Below, piece after piece: positions 19,890 through 30,159 of a stretch of DNA of 64,000 nucleotides. The DNA lies in assembly GCF_905171765.1 (NCBI RefSeq), contig NC_053394.1:159535256-159599255 (forward strand), written 5' to 3'. The notes under the pieces were generated by a model, which did no database searches, had not been told where the DNA came from, and saw only the letters and a list, made by a program, of their open reading frames with translations. The position numbers were made by a program, and so were the translations under genes. The DNA comes from Bufo bufo. Lineage: Eukaryota > Chordata > Amphibia > Anura > Bufonidae. Positions within the stretch are counted from its first letter, which is position 1. Each line of letters opens with the position of its first letter.

Positions 19890-21865
19890 GAATGAACCTC
19901 TCCTCTGTTTGGGTGCCGGGGCCTAAAAATATCTGACAGTGGCCTGTTCCAGTATTGGGTGACATGAAGCCTGATTCTCTGCTATGACATGAAGCCTGAA
20001 TCTCTGCTATGGGACGTCTCTCCTCTGTCTGGGTGCAAGGGCCTAAAAATATCTGACAGTGGCCTGTTCCAGTGGTGGGTGACATGAAACCTGATTCTCT
20101 GCTATGGGACCTCTCTCCTCTGTCTGGGTGCCAGGGCCTAAAAATATCTGACAGTGGCCTGTTCCAGTGGTGGGTGACATGAAGCCTGATTCTCTGCTAT
20201 GACATGAAGCCTGAATATCTGCTATGGGACCTCTCTCCTCTGTCTGGGTGCCGGGGCCTAAAAATATCTGACAATGGCCTGTTTCAGTGGTGGGTGACAT
20301 GAAGCCTGATTCTCTGCTATGACATGAAGCCTGAATCTCTGCTATGGGGCCTTTCTCCTCTGTCTGGGTGCCGGGGCCTAAAAATATCTGACAGTGGCCT
20401 GTTCCAGTGGTGGGTGACATGAAGCCTGATTCTCTGCTATGACATGAAGCCTGAATCTCTGCTATGGGGCCTCTCTCCTCTGTCTGGGTGCCGGGGCCTA
20501 AAAATATCTGACAGTGGCCTGTTCCAGTGGTGGGTGACATGAAGCCTGATTCTCTGCTATGACATGAAGCCTGAATCTCTGCTATGGGACCTCTCTCCTC
20601 TGTCTGGGTGCCGGGGCCTAAAAATATCTGACAGTGGCCTGTTCCAGTGGTGGGTGACATGAAACCTGATTCTCTGCTATGGGACCTCTCTCCTCTGTCT
20701 GGGTGCCAGGGCCTAAAAATATCTGACAGTGGCCTGTTCCAGTGGTGGGTGACATGAAGCCTGATTCTCTGCTATGACATGAAGCCTGAATCTCTGCTAT
20801 GGGACCTCTCTCCTCTGTCTGGGTGCCGGGGCCTAAAAATATCTGACAATGGCCTGTTTCAGTGGTGGGTGACATGAAGCCTGATTCTCTGCTATGACAT
20901 GAAGCCTGAATCTCTGTTATGGGGCCTCTCTCCTCTGTCTGGGTGCCGGGGCCTAAAAATATCTGACAGTGGCCTGTTCCAGTGGTGGGTGACATGAAGC
21001 CTGATTCTCTGCTATGACATGAAGCCTGAATCTCTGCTATGGGACCTCTCTCCTCTGTCTGGGTGCCGGGGCCTAAAAATATCTGACAATGGCCTGTTCC
21101 AGTGGTGGGTGACATGAAGCCTGATTCTCTGCTATGACATGAAGCCTGAATCTCTGCTATGGGACGTCTCTCCTCTGTCTGGGTGCCGGGGTCTAAAAAT
21201 ATCTGACAGTGGCCTGTTCCAGTGTTGGGTGACATGAAGCCTGATTCTCTACTATGACATGAAGCCTGATTCTCTGCTATGGGACCTCTCTCCTCTGTCT
21301 GGGTGCCGGGGCCTAAAAATATCTGACAGTGGCCTGTTCCAGTGTTGGGTGACATGAAGCCTGATTCTCTGCTATGACATGAAGCCTGAATCTCTGCTAT
21401 GGGGCCTCTCTCCTCTGTCTGGGTTCCGGGGCCTAAAAATATCTGAACAGTGGCCTGTTCCAGTGGTGGGTGACATGAAGCCTGATTCTCCGCTATGACA
21501 TGAAGCCTGATTCTCTGCTATGGAACCTCTCTCCTCTGTCTGGGTGCCGGGGCCTAAAAATATCTGACAATGGCCTGTTCCAGTGGTGGGTGACATGAAG
21601 CCTGATTCTCTGCTATGACATGAAGCCTGAATCTCTGCTATGGGGCCTCTCTCCTCTGTCTGGGTTCCGGGGCCTAAAAATATCTGAACAGTGGCCTGTT
21701 CCAGTGGTGGGTGACATGAAGCCTGATTCTCTGCTTTGACATGAAGCCTGATTCTCTGCTATGGGACCTCTCTCCTCTGTCTGGGTGCCGGGCCTAAATA
21801 TCTCACAGAGGCCTGTTCCAGTAGTGGGTGACATGAAGCCTGATTCTTTGCTATGGGACCTCTCT
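19890..21865. repeat. 120-bp satellite array, 17 units, within the hAT 3' part
   Basis: The unit carries 'ctctcctctgtctgggtgcc', 'ggcctaaaaatatctgacag', 'ggcctgttccagtggtgggt' and two 'gacatgaagcctgat' sub-blocks. By the 'ctaaaaatatct' marker I count 17 units; most are exactly 120 bp, two are short (about 95 bp, one sub-block missing). Neighbouring units differ by few bases. Because 120 is divisible by three, the minus strand stays open for hundreds of codons, but that is a by-product of the period. Confidence 0.93.
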
Positions 21866-21940
21866 CCAATTGATATTGGTTAATTTTTGATTTACCTACA
21901 TTTTGCTGCCTTTTGCAGCCCTCTAGCCCTTTCCTATACC

Positions 21941-22377
21941 AGGCAAGGGATGGAAGCTACTTAAAGGGAAATACACACACAAATATCACACTGCAGCTGT
22001 TACCGCCGGCAACGACATGCATGGCAACCATGTCCTGGGGAACAGCCAAAAGGCAGAGACACTGCCACCACATGTACACTAAACCACACGTTGCCACGGA
22101 CAACCGCAAGTGAAGTAAAGTCTCACAGTACACATACATCAAACACGTGCACAACAAACAAGGAAAGTGCACACATATGAAGAGAGGTTGCCAAGTGCTA
22201 CTGCATGCCCTTCACAGCAAGCTGCCTAGCAACAGCTCAGGCTGCTATATTGTGAATACAATCATGTTGCCAGCGGCAACCACATGTGAGGTAACATACC
22301 AGCAATCCTCACCATGTGATTGACAACAGACCAAACCGCAGGCAACTGCATGCGGGGGAGTCAAGACCATGACCATG
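21941..22377. other. Unrecognised non-coding DNA
   Basis: Contains scattered 'ggcaac' and 'ttgccagcggcaac' repeats (near 22007, 22020, 22264) but no frame, terminus or RNA gene that I recognise. Confidence 0.4.
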
Positions 22378-22582
22378 GTCGTGACAAAAACTTTAAATAA
22401 ATAAAAAAGTATACATATTAGGTATTGCCACGTCCGTAATGACCTTCTCTATAAAAATATAACATGACCTAACCTCTCAGATGAACACTCTAAAAAGAAT
22501 AAATAAAAACGGTGTCAAAAAGCAATTTTTTTGTCACCTTACTTCACAAAAAGTGTAATAACAAGCAATCAAAAAATCATAC
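22378..22582 (-). repeat. Family A fragment left of the tandem LTR element
   Basis: Matches the AT-rich modules at 9700-10190 in reverse ('tatacatattaggtattgcc', 'aacatgacctaacc', 'gcaatttttttgtcacctta'). It continues at 28783 after the LTR element: both sides carry 'aaatcat', so one repeat copy was split by the insertion. Confidence 0.75.
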
Positions 22583-23430
22583 TGTGGCGAAACCAATCTC
22601 GCCACTGGGTTTTGGAGAGGCCTGGCTGCTGGCCTCTTGCCCCAGGATTATGGGCCATATACTAACTTTTAAACCCCTGAAGCTATTCAAGTGAATTTTG
22701 GATAGGTTTGTCCCAAAGTTATACTGTTTAAATTGATGTTAGATATATGTATGGCCAATGTAAACTCACAAAGTTGTAACAATTTATAATAAGTGTAACT
22801 TGTCAGCTTGGGAGGAAATGCTGGGTGTGTTTCTATTGTGCCATTGTCCCATTGTGTGTTTAAATGGTGATGTCTGAGCATGTGTATTGGAGATTCCTTT
22901 TTGTCCTGAGAGATAATTGGATTACGCCTCGGGTGTCGCCAGGGCAGAGAGGAGGAAACCATGATGCATTGTGGGGATGTATTGTCTCTGTGTATCCTAC
23001 AGTGCTGCATATCTGTCCTATGTCACAAGTCTTCCTTCTGGTCCCCTAGGGGCGTGTACTTACATTGTATGTGTTGTAACATATTGATTGGCTGTATTTC
23101 AAACCCCTGTGGGCGGACCTGTATTTGCAACAACTGTAATAAAAACCAGGCTGGGTGTGCCAGCACCTCAGACCACTGCTTGACCCTCAACACGGAGCCT
23201 TGTCTCGTTATTGGGGGGATTCACTGTATGCTGTTAGAGGACCGATTGCCAGAAGTGTAAGCTGATCCCTGTTCGTCTGCTAGCAGCTATTCGTGAGGTT
23301 CCAGTTTGGAGTGCTACTTTGTATCCAGTTCGGGAATTTGGTGTTCTGCAGTAGCTGTGCCGGTCTCTCAGAAAGGGGCTTATCGCCTAAACGGATTTTA
23401 ACCCCTTGTCTGCTGAAACGGTCCGTTACA
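22583..23430 (+). repeat. LTR 1 of the tandem retroelement
   Basis: Starts TGTGGCGAAACC and ends GTCCGTTACA. It differs from LTR 2 and LTR 3 by a 12-bp deletion ('tcctgttgtctg' missing near 22876), by lack of 'cg' in the opening TGCGTGG, and by a few substitutions. An 'aataaaaacc' polyadenylation/TATA-like block lies near 23139. Confidence 0.9.
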
Positions 23431-23431
23431 T

Positions 23432-23450
23432 TGGTGGCAAGCAGCGGGAT
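23432..23450 (+). promoter_or_regulatory. Primer-binding site, first unit
   Basis: TGGTGGCAAGCAGCGGGAT begins one base after LTR 1 with the TGG expected to pair with a tRNA CCA end. The same sequence follows LTR 2 at 26291. I do not assign the tRNA. Confidence 0.7.
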
Positions 23451-23520
23451 CGTTCCTACAGCCAGAAGGACAGCTACAGGAGACACCATTTTTGTGGATT
23501 CTACAATTTAAGGACAACGC

Positions 23521-25542
23521 ATGTCCCAGTACAGCGTCCCTGACAGCAGCAGGATGGAACCAGCAGTGTTATACGAGGAGGAGGACCTGGATGGCCGGGA
23601 TGCATTAAGGAAAGGCATCTGGTACCAGGCCCTGGATAATCTACAATACCAGCGGGGTGAGAGTCTCCCCAGTGAAGAGCAGCGGTTGCAGAAGCAAGTG
23701 GCCCTGCGGGTGCCCTTCCTGGGAGAGCAGCCCCTGGAGGAATGGGTGAAGGAACTAGAGCACCGGGTATGGCAGGAGCTATGGCTGGAGGATGCCTACC
23801 AGGCGCTTTGGTGGTATATGGCACAGTATATACCCTGGACAGCCGAACATGACAAGCCAGAGGGAGAGGAGTTTTATGGTCCTGGCTTGTTATGGGAGTC
23901 CTTTGCAGAGCCTGACTTCGGGAGCCCTGCACAGTCCAGACTTCAGGACATTTTCTATGAGAGGGAGGCTAGGCATGAGTGGGATGACCCCCATGAGGTA
24001 GAGCAAGACCTGGCTCACCTAGCAACCCTGGAGTGGGAACTGGAGCAGGACTACCGAGATCTCTTCCACTCCATTGAGAAGGCTCAGCAGGACGGTAAGG
24101 TGACAGACCCAGATCCAGACCCATTCAGCTGGGCAGATATTGTAGAGTGTTACTGGGAAGGACCCCAGGTGGCCGGTAGAGATGGGACCGAGGTCTCTCC
24201 ACCGGTCCTGCAGGGAATTGGGAGCCCAGTCTCCATTCCCCAGCGGCAGTGTGAAGTGCAGGGAGAGGAGAGCAGCGTCCTCCCTCCCCAGCGGCAGGCT
24301 GAGTTACAGGGGGCAGAGGTAGTTGTTCCTGCCCCCCAGCAGCAGAGTGATATGCCGGGAAGGCAGTGTGAAGTGCAGGGAGAGGAGAGCATCGTCCTCC
24401 CTCCCCAGCGGCAGGCTGAGTTACAGGGGGCAGAGGTAGTTGTTCCTGCCCCCCAGCAGCAGAGTGATATGCCGGGAAGGCAGTGTGAAGTGCAGGGAGA
24501 GGAGAGCAGCGTCCTCCCTCCCCAGCGGCAGGCTGAGTTACAGGGGGCAGAGGTAGTTGTTCCTGCCCCCCAGCAGCAGCATGATTTTTGGGGAATTGGG
24601 AGCGCAGTCTCCATTCCCCAGCGGCCGTGTGATTTATTGGGAATTGGGAGCTCAGTCTCCATTCCCCAGCGGCAGGCGGAGTTACAGGGGGCAGAGACAG
24701 TCGGTCCTGTCCCCCAGCAGCAGAGTGTCCAGCAGGGAATAGAGAGCCCAGTCTCCTTTCCCCAGCAGCAGGACACTACATTGAGAGCGGAGACGGTCGG
24801 TCGCCCTCCCCAGCGGCTGGAAGTATGTATGGGAGAGGAGCTCGTTACCCCCTCTCCCCAGTGGCAGCTTAACGCACCAGGGGGAGACAGTAAGCCCCAC
24901 AACCGTGCAGATGGGACCGTGGTCTCTGCACTTACAGCACAGGGGGTAGAGACAGTCGGTCCTGTCCCCCAGCGGCAGAGTGTCCAGCAGGGAATAGAGA
25001 GCCCAGTCTCCTTTCCCCAGCAGCAGGACACAGTATTGGGAGCGGAGACGGTCGGTCGCCCTCCCCAGCGGCTGGAAGTATGTATGGGAGAGGAGCTCGT
25101 TACCCCCTCTCCCCAGCGGCAGCTTAACGCACCAGGGGGAGACAGTAAGCCCCACAACCGTGCAGATGAGACCGTGGTCTCTTCACTTACAGCACAGGGG
25201 GTAGAGACAGTTGGTCTCCCCCTCCAACAACCAGATTCTAAGCCAGGGAGCAACACAGAGACCGGGAGTACCAGCTTCCAACATAACCTTGGTGGACTCA
25301 CTGGACAGAGACAGGCTACCAAATGCAACAGGTCCAGTATTGGGTTGTGGTTGGGCTGCCAGACTAACTCAGGTACCGACCGACGTGAGGTCAGGTATCT
25401 GGTTAGTCTTCCCTGGGGGGGGGGGAGATGCGTGGCGAAACCAACCTCGCCACTGGGTTTTGGAGAGGCCTGGCTGCTGGCCTCTTGCCCCAGGATTATG
25501 GGCCATATACTAACTTTTAAACCCCTGAAGCTATTCAAGTGA
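23521..25542 (+). CDS. gag-like protein with Gln/Pro-rich tandem repeats, unit 1 (673 aa)
   Basis: Open from ATG 23521, 90 bases after LTR 1, through the end of the internal region; the stop (25540) lies inside LTR 2. Residues 1-220 are acidic and Trp-rich (EEWVKELEHRVWQELWLEDA, YQALWWYMAQYIPW) and probably helical, a plausible capsid-like part, though I recognise no named domain. From about residue 240 come tandem repeats: three 39-residue units (117 bp; QCEVQGEESSVLPPQRQAEL type, at 24247, 24364 and 24481), then an 85-residue block (255 bp) present twice (from about 24694 and 24949). There is no CCHC knuckle and no protease. Function is presumed particle formation (inference). Confidence 0.7.
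   Translation: MSQYSVPDSSRMEPAVLYEEEDLDGRDALRKGIWYQALDNLQYQRGESLPSEEQRLQKQVALRVPFLGEQPLEEWVKELEHRVWQELWLEDAYQALWWYMAQYIPWTAEHDKPEGEEFYGPGLLWESFAEPDFGSPAQSRLQDIFYEREARHEWDDPHEVEQDLAHLATLEWELEQDYRDLFHSIEKAQQDGKVTDPDPDPFSWADIVECYWEGPQVAGRDGTEVSPPVLQGIGSPVSIPQRQCEVQGEESSVLPPQRQAELQGAEVVVPAPQQQSDMPGRQCEVQGEESIVLPPQRQAELQGAEVVVPAPQQQSDMPGRQCEVQGEESSVLPPQRQAELQGAEVVVPAPQQQHDFWGIGSAVSIPQRPCDLLGIGSSVSIPQRQAELQGAETVGPVPQQQSVQQGIESPVSFPQQQDTTLRAETVGRPPQRLEVCMGEELVTPSPQWQLNAPGGDSKPHNRADGTVVSALTAQGVETVGPVPQRQSVQQGIESPVSFPQQQDTVLGAETVGRPPQRLEVCMGEELVTPSPQRQLNAPGGDSKPHNRADETVVSSLTAQGVETVGLPLQQPDSKPGSNTETGSTSFQHNLGGLTGQRQATKCNRSSIGLWLGCQTNSGTDRREVRYLVSLPWGGGRCVAKPTSPLGFGEAWLLASCPRIMGHILTFKPLKLFK
25414..25428 (+). 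promoter_or_regulatory. Polypurine tract, first unit
   Basis: A G-run followed by 'aga' directly before LTR 2 (TGCGTGGCG at 25429). The matching tract before LTR 3 (27901-27916) is one base longer, which moves the gag read-through into a different LTR frame. Confidence 0.75.
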
Positions 25543-26289
25543 ATTTTGGATAGGTTTGTCCCAAAGTTATACTGTTTAAATTGATGTTAGATATATGTAA
25601 GGCCAATGTAAACTCACAAAGTTGTAACAATTTATAATAAGTGTAACTTGTCAGCTTGGGAGGAAATGCTGGGTGTGTTTCTATTGTGCCATTGTCCCAT
25701 TGTGTGTTTAAATGGTGATGTCTGTCCTGTTGTCTGAGCATGTGTATTGGAGATTCCTTTTTGTCCTGAGAGATAATTGGATTACGCCTCGGGTGTCGCC
25801 AGGGCAGAGAGGAGGAAACCATGATGCATTGTGGGGATGTATTGTCTCTGTGTATCCTACAGTGCTGCATATCTGTCCTATGTCACAAGTCTTCCTTCTG
25901 GTCCCCTAGGGGCGTGTACTTACATTGTATGTGTTGTAACATATTGATTGGCTGTATTTCAAACCCCTGTGGGCGGACCTGTATTTGCAACAACTTTAAT
26001 AAAAACCAGGCTGGGTGTGCCAGCACCTCAGACCACTGCTTGACCCTCAACACGGAGCCTTGTCTCGTTATTGGGGGATTCACTGTATGCTGTTAGAGGA
26101 CCGATTGCCAGAAGTGTAAGCTGATCCCTGTTCGTCTGCTAGCAGCTATTCGTGAGGTTCCAGTTTGGAGTGCTACTTTGTATCCAGTTCGGGAATTTGG
26201 TGTTCTGCAGTAGCTGTGCCGGTCTCTCAGAAAGGGGCTTATCGCCTAAACGGATTTTAACCCCTTGTCTGCTGAAACGGTTCGTTACA
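25429..26289 (+). repeat. LTR 2 (central) of the tandem retroelement
   Basis: 861 bp, TGCGTGGCG to TTCGTTACA. It serves as 3' LTR of unit 1 and 5' LTR of unit 2. It shares the 12-bp 'tcctgttgtctg' segment with LTR 3 and is followed by the second primer-binding site. Confidence 0.9.
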
Positions 26290-26379
26290 TTGGTGGCAAG
26301 CAGCGGGATCGTTCCTACAGCCAGAAGGACAGCTACAGGAGACACTATTTTTGTGGATTCTACAATTTAAGGACAACGC

Positions 26380-28008
26380 ATGTCCCAGTACAGCGTCCCT
26401 GACAGCAGCAGGATGGAACCAGAAGTGTTATACGAGGAGGAGGACCAGGATGGCCGGGATGCATTAAGGAAAGGCATCTGGTACCAGGCCCTGGATAATC
26501 TACAATACCAGCGGGGTGAGAGTCTCCCCAGTGAAGAGCAGCGGTTGCAGAAGCAAGTGGCCCTGCGGATGCCCTTCCTGGGAGAGCAGCCCCTGGAGGA
26601 ATGGGTGAAGGAACTAGAGCACCGGGTATGGCAGGAGCTATGGCTGGAGGATGCCTACCAGGCGCTTTGGTGGTATATGGCACAGTATATACCCTGGACA
26701 GCCGAACATGACAAGCCAGAGGGAGAGGAGTTTTATGGTCCTGGCTTGTTATGGGAGTCCTTTGCAGAGCTTGACTTCGGGAGCCCTGCACAGTCCAGAC
26801 TTCAGGACATTTTCTATGAGAGGGAGGCTAGGCATGAGTGGGATGACCCCCATGAGGTAGAGCAAGACCTGGCTCACCTAGCAACCCTGGAGTGGGAACT
26901 GGAGCAGGACTACCGAGATCTCTTCCACTCCATTGAGAAGGCTCAGCAGGACGGTAAGGTGACAGACCCAGATCCAGACCCATTCAGCTGGGCAGATATT
27001 GTAGAGTGTTACTGGGAAGGACCCCAGGTGGCCGGTAGAGATGGGACCGAGGTCTCTCCACCGGTCCTGCAGGGAATTGGGAGCCCAGTCTCCATTCCCC
27101 AGCGGCAGTGTGAAGTGCAGGGAGAGGAGAGCAGCGTCCTCCCTCCCCAGCGGCAGGCTGAGTTACAGGGGGCAGAGGTAGTTGTTCCTGCCCCCCAGCA
27201 GCAGAGTGATATGCCGGGAAGGCAGTGTGAAGTGCAGGGAGAGGAGAGCAGCGTCCTCCCTCCCCAGCGGCAGGCTGAGTTACAGGGGGCAGAGGTAGTT
27301 GTTCCTGCCCCCCAGCAGCAGCATGATTTTTGGGGAATTGGGAGCGCAGTCTCCATTCCCCAGCGGCCGTGTGATTTATTGGGAATTGGGAGCCCAGTCT
27401 CCATTCCCCAGCGGCAGGCGGAGTTACAGGGGGCAGAGACAGTCGGTCCTGTCCCCCAGCAGCAGAGTGTCCAGCAGGGAATAGAGAGCCCAGTCTCCTT
27501 TCCCCAGCAGCAGGACACTGCATTGAGAGCGGAGACGGTCGGTCGCCCTCCCCAGCGGCTGGAAGTATGTATGGGAGAGGAGCTCGTTACCCCCTCTCCC
27601 CAGTGGCAGCTTAACGCACCAGGGGGAGACAGTAAGCCCCACAACCGTGCAGATGGGACCGTGGTCTCTGCACTTACAGCACAGGGGGTAGAGACAGTCT
27701 GTCTCCCCCTCCAACAACCAGATTCTAAGCCAGGGAGCAACACAGAGACCGGGAGTACCAGCTTCCAACATAACCTTGGTGGACTCACTGGACAGAGACA
27801 GGCTACCAAATGCAACAGGTCCAGTATTGGGTTGTGGGTGGGCTGCCAGACTAACTCAAGTACCGACCGACGTGAGGTCAGGTATCTGGTTAGTCTTCCC
27901 TGGGGGGGGGGGGAGATGCGTGGCGAAACCAACCTCGCCACTGGGTTTTGGAGAGGCCTGGCTGCTGGCCTCTTGCCCCAGGATTATGGGCCATATACTA
28001 ACTTTTAA
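26380..28008 (+). CDS. gag-like protein, unit 2 (542 aa)
   Basis: Same start and N-terminal region as unit 1, with few replacements (for example AVLYEEEDL to EVLYEEEDQ, SFAEP to SFAEL). It has two rather than three 39-residue units and one rather than two 85-residue blocks. It ends at 28006-28008 inside LTR 3, in another frame than unit 1 because of the longer G-run. No knuckle, protease or polymerase. Both copies are free of stops over their shared length, which argues for recent constraint on the protein (inference). Confidence 0.7.
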   Translation: MSQYSVPDSSRMEPEVLYEEEDQDGRDALRKGIWYQALDNLQYQRGESLPSEEQRLQKQVALRMPFLGEQPLEEWVKELEHRVWQELWLEDAYQALWWYMAQYIPWTAEHDKPEGEEFYGPGLLWESFAELDFGSPAQSRLQDIFYEREARHEWDDPHEVEQDLAHLATLEWELEQDYRDLFHSIEKAQQDGKVTDPDPDPFSWADIVECYWEGPQVAGRDGTEVSPPVLQGIGSPVSIPQRQCEVQGEESSVLPPQRQAELQGAEVVVPAPQQQSDMPGRQCEVQGEESSVLPPQRQAELQGAEVVVPAPQQQHDFWGIGSAVSIPQRPCDLLGIGSPVSIPQRQAELQGAETVGPVPQQQSVQQGIESPVSFPQQQDTALRAETVGRPPQRLEVCMGEELVTPSPQWQLNAPGGDSKPHNRADGTVVSALTAQGVETVCLPLQQPDSKPGSNTETGSTSFQHNLGGLTGQRQATKCNRSSIGLWVGCQTNSSTDRREVRYLVSLPWGGGEMRGETNLATGFWRGLAAGLLPQDYGPYTNF

Positions 28009-28777
28009 ACCCCTGAAGCTATTCAAGTGAATTTTGGATAGGTTTGTCCCAAAGTTATACTGTTTAAATTGATGTTAGATATATGTATGGCCAATGTAAA
28101 CTCACAAAGTTGTAACAATTTATAATAAGTGTAACTTGTCAGCTTGGGAGGAAATGCTGGGTGTGTTTCTATTGTGCCATTGTCCCATTGTGTGTTTAAA
28201 TGGTGATGTCTGTCCTGTTGTCTGCGCATGTGTATTGGAGATTCCTTTTTGTCCTGAGAGATAATTGGATTACGCCTCGGGTGTCGCCAGGGCAGAGAGG
28301 AGGAAACCATGATGAATTGTGGGGATGTATTGTCTCTGTGTATCCTACAGTGCTGCATATCTGTCCTATGTCACAAGTCTTCCTTCTGGTCCCCTAGGGG
28401 CGTGTACTTACATTGTATGTGTTGTAACATATTGATTGGCTGTATTTCAAACCCCTGTGGGCGGACCTGTATTTGCAACAACTGTAATAAAAACCAGGCT
28501 GGGTGTGCCAGCACCTCAGACCACTGCTTGACCCTCAACACGGAGCCTTGTCTCGTTATTGGGGGATTCACTGTATGCTGTTAGAGGACCGATTGCCAGA
28601 AGTGTAAGCTGATCCCTGTTCGTCTGCTAGCAGCTATTCGTGAGGTTCCAGTTTGGAGTGCTACTTTGTATCCAGTTCGGGAATTTGGTGTTCTGCAGTA
28701 GCTGTGCCGGTCTCTCAGAAAGGGGCTTATCGCCTAAACGGATTTTAACCCCTTGTCTGCTGAAACGGTTCGTTACA
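27917..28777 (+). repeat. LTR 3 of the tandem retroelement
   Basis: 861 bp, TGCGTGGCG to TTCGTTACA, directly followed by the CATAC target duplication. Nearly identical to LTR 2 (for example 'gcatgtg' preceded by 'tctgc' instead of 'tctga'). Confidence 0.9.
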
Positions 28778-28782
28778 CATAC

Positions 28783-29774
28783 ACACCCCAAAATCATACT
28801 AATCAAACCGTCACCTTATCCAGCAAAAAGTGTGACCCTACTTAGGACAATCGCCCAAAAAATTAAAAACTATGGCTCTCAGAATATGGAGACACTAAAA
28901 CATGATTATTTTTTTTGATTAAAAAATGCTGTTATCGTGTAAAACTTAAATAAATAAAAAAAAAGTATACATATTAGGTATTGCCATGTCTGTAAGAACC
29001 TGCTGTATAAAAATATCACATGACCTAAACCCTCAGGTCAACACCGTAAAAATATTTTTTTTTCAAAAATGCTTTATTATGTAAAACTGAAACAAACAAC
29101 CCAAAAAAGTTGTCATATTTGGTATTGTCGCTTTCGTAACAACCTGCTCTATAAAAATACAACATGATCTAACCTGTCAAATGCCATTGTAAAAAACAAA
29201 AAATTCAAATGGTGCCAAAACAGCAATTTTTTTGTTACCTTGCCTCACAAAAAGTGTAATATAGAGCAACCAAAAATCATATATACCCTAAAATGGTACC
29301 AACAAAACTGCCACCTTGTCCCGTAGTTTCCAAAATAGGGTCACTTCTTTGGAGTTTCTACTCAAATGTGACATGGCAACTTAAAATTATCCCAGTGAAA
29401 TCTCCCCTTTCAAAAACCATATGGCGTTCCTTTCCTTCTACGCCCTGCCGTGTGCCCGTACAGCAGTTTACTATCACAAATGGGGTGTTTCTGTAAACTA
29501 TAGAATCAGGGCAAATTTTTTTTTGAGTTTTGTTTGGCTGTTAACCCTTGCTTTGTTACTGGAAAAAAATGATTAAAATGGAAAATCTGCCAAAAAAAAG
29601 TGAAATTCTGAAATTTCATCTACATTTTCCTTTAATTCTTGTGGAACACCTAAAGGGTAAAGAAAGTTGGTAAAATCAGTTTTGAATACCTTGAGGGGTG
29701 TAGTTTCTAAAATAGAGCCATTTATGGGTGGCTTCTATTATGTAAGCAAAGTGACTTCAAACCTGAACTAGTCC
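28783..29774 (+). repeat. Family A copy 3, right part
   Basis: Continues the copy begun at 22378 and runs through the AT-rich modules (28783-29290) into the 'ccatatggcgttcctttcct' module. It ends at 'ctgaactagtcc' next to TTAA (29775-29778). This is the best preserved family A end and suggests a TTAA-target element. Confidence 0.7.
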
Positions 29775-30159
29775 TTAACCGCCTCCGGACCGCCTAACGC
29801 AGGATCGCGATCCGGAGGCGGCAGCCCTGCGCAGAGTCACGCATATACGCACCATCTCGCGAGACGCGAGATTCGCGTTCACAGGATCGGAAGGTAAGCG
29901 AGTGGATCTCCAGCCTGCCAGCGGCGATCGTTTGCTGGCAGGCTGGAGATGCAATTTTTTTAACCCCTAACAGGTATATTAGACGCTGTTTTGATAACAG
30001 CGTCTAATATACCTGCTACCTGGTCCTCTGGTGGTCCCTTTTGTTTGGATCGAGCACCAGAGGACACAGGCAGCTCAGTAATAAGTAGCACCAAACACTA
30101 CTACACTACACCCCCCCTGTCACTTATTAACCCCTTATTAACCCCTGATCACCCCTGAT

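Larger units (their letters stand above)
14405..21940 (+). mobile_element. hAT-type DNA transposon, 3' terminus missing
   Basis: Starts with the terminal motif 'tagggatgagcgaacccgaa', followed by a palindromic 'cccgaactgtatagttcggg' block. A leader with a 293-bp tandem duplication, a BED-finger transposase pseudogene and a 120-bp satellite follow. After the satellite, 'ccaattgatattggttaatt' and 'attttgctgccttttgcagc' look like the subterminal region, but no inverted 'ttcgctcat' end is found, so the right terminus is truncated near 21940. Confidence 0.8.
22583..28777 (+). mobile_element. Tandem pol-less LTR retroelement: LTR-gag-LTR-gag-LTR
   Basis: Three LTRs (848, 861 and 861 bp) alternate with two internal regions (1998 and 1627 bp), and the whole is flanked by CATAC at 22578-22582 and 28778-28782. 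There is no protease, reverse transcriptase or integrase, so it must have used enzymes from another element (non-autonomous, TR-GAG type by layout). LTRs are nearly identical, which implies recent origin. The dimer with a single target duplication fits either insertion of a tandem DNA form or unequal LTR exchange after insertion. Confidence 0.9.

Noticed and set aside
20043..21834. Minus-strand open frames of 205 and 245 codons with repeated 'TGHCQIFLGPGTQTEERG'
   Set aside because: They read through the 120-bp satellite. The period is divisible by three, so any stop-free frame stays open; no domain, start context or non-repeat part supports a gene.
24150..25538. 462-codon minus-strand frame opposite the gag-like gene
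   Set aside because: Shadow of the repeated plus-strand gag region; the plus frame has the expected position between primer-binding site and LTR and is conserved in both units, while the minus frame has no domain.
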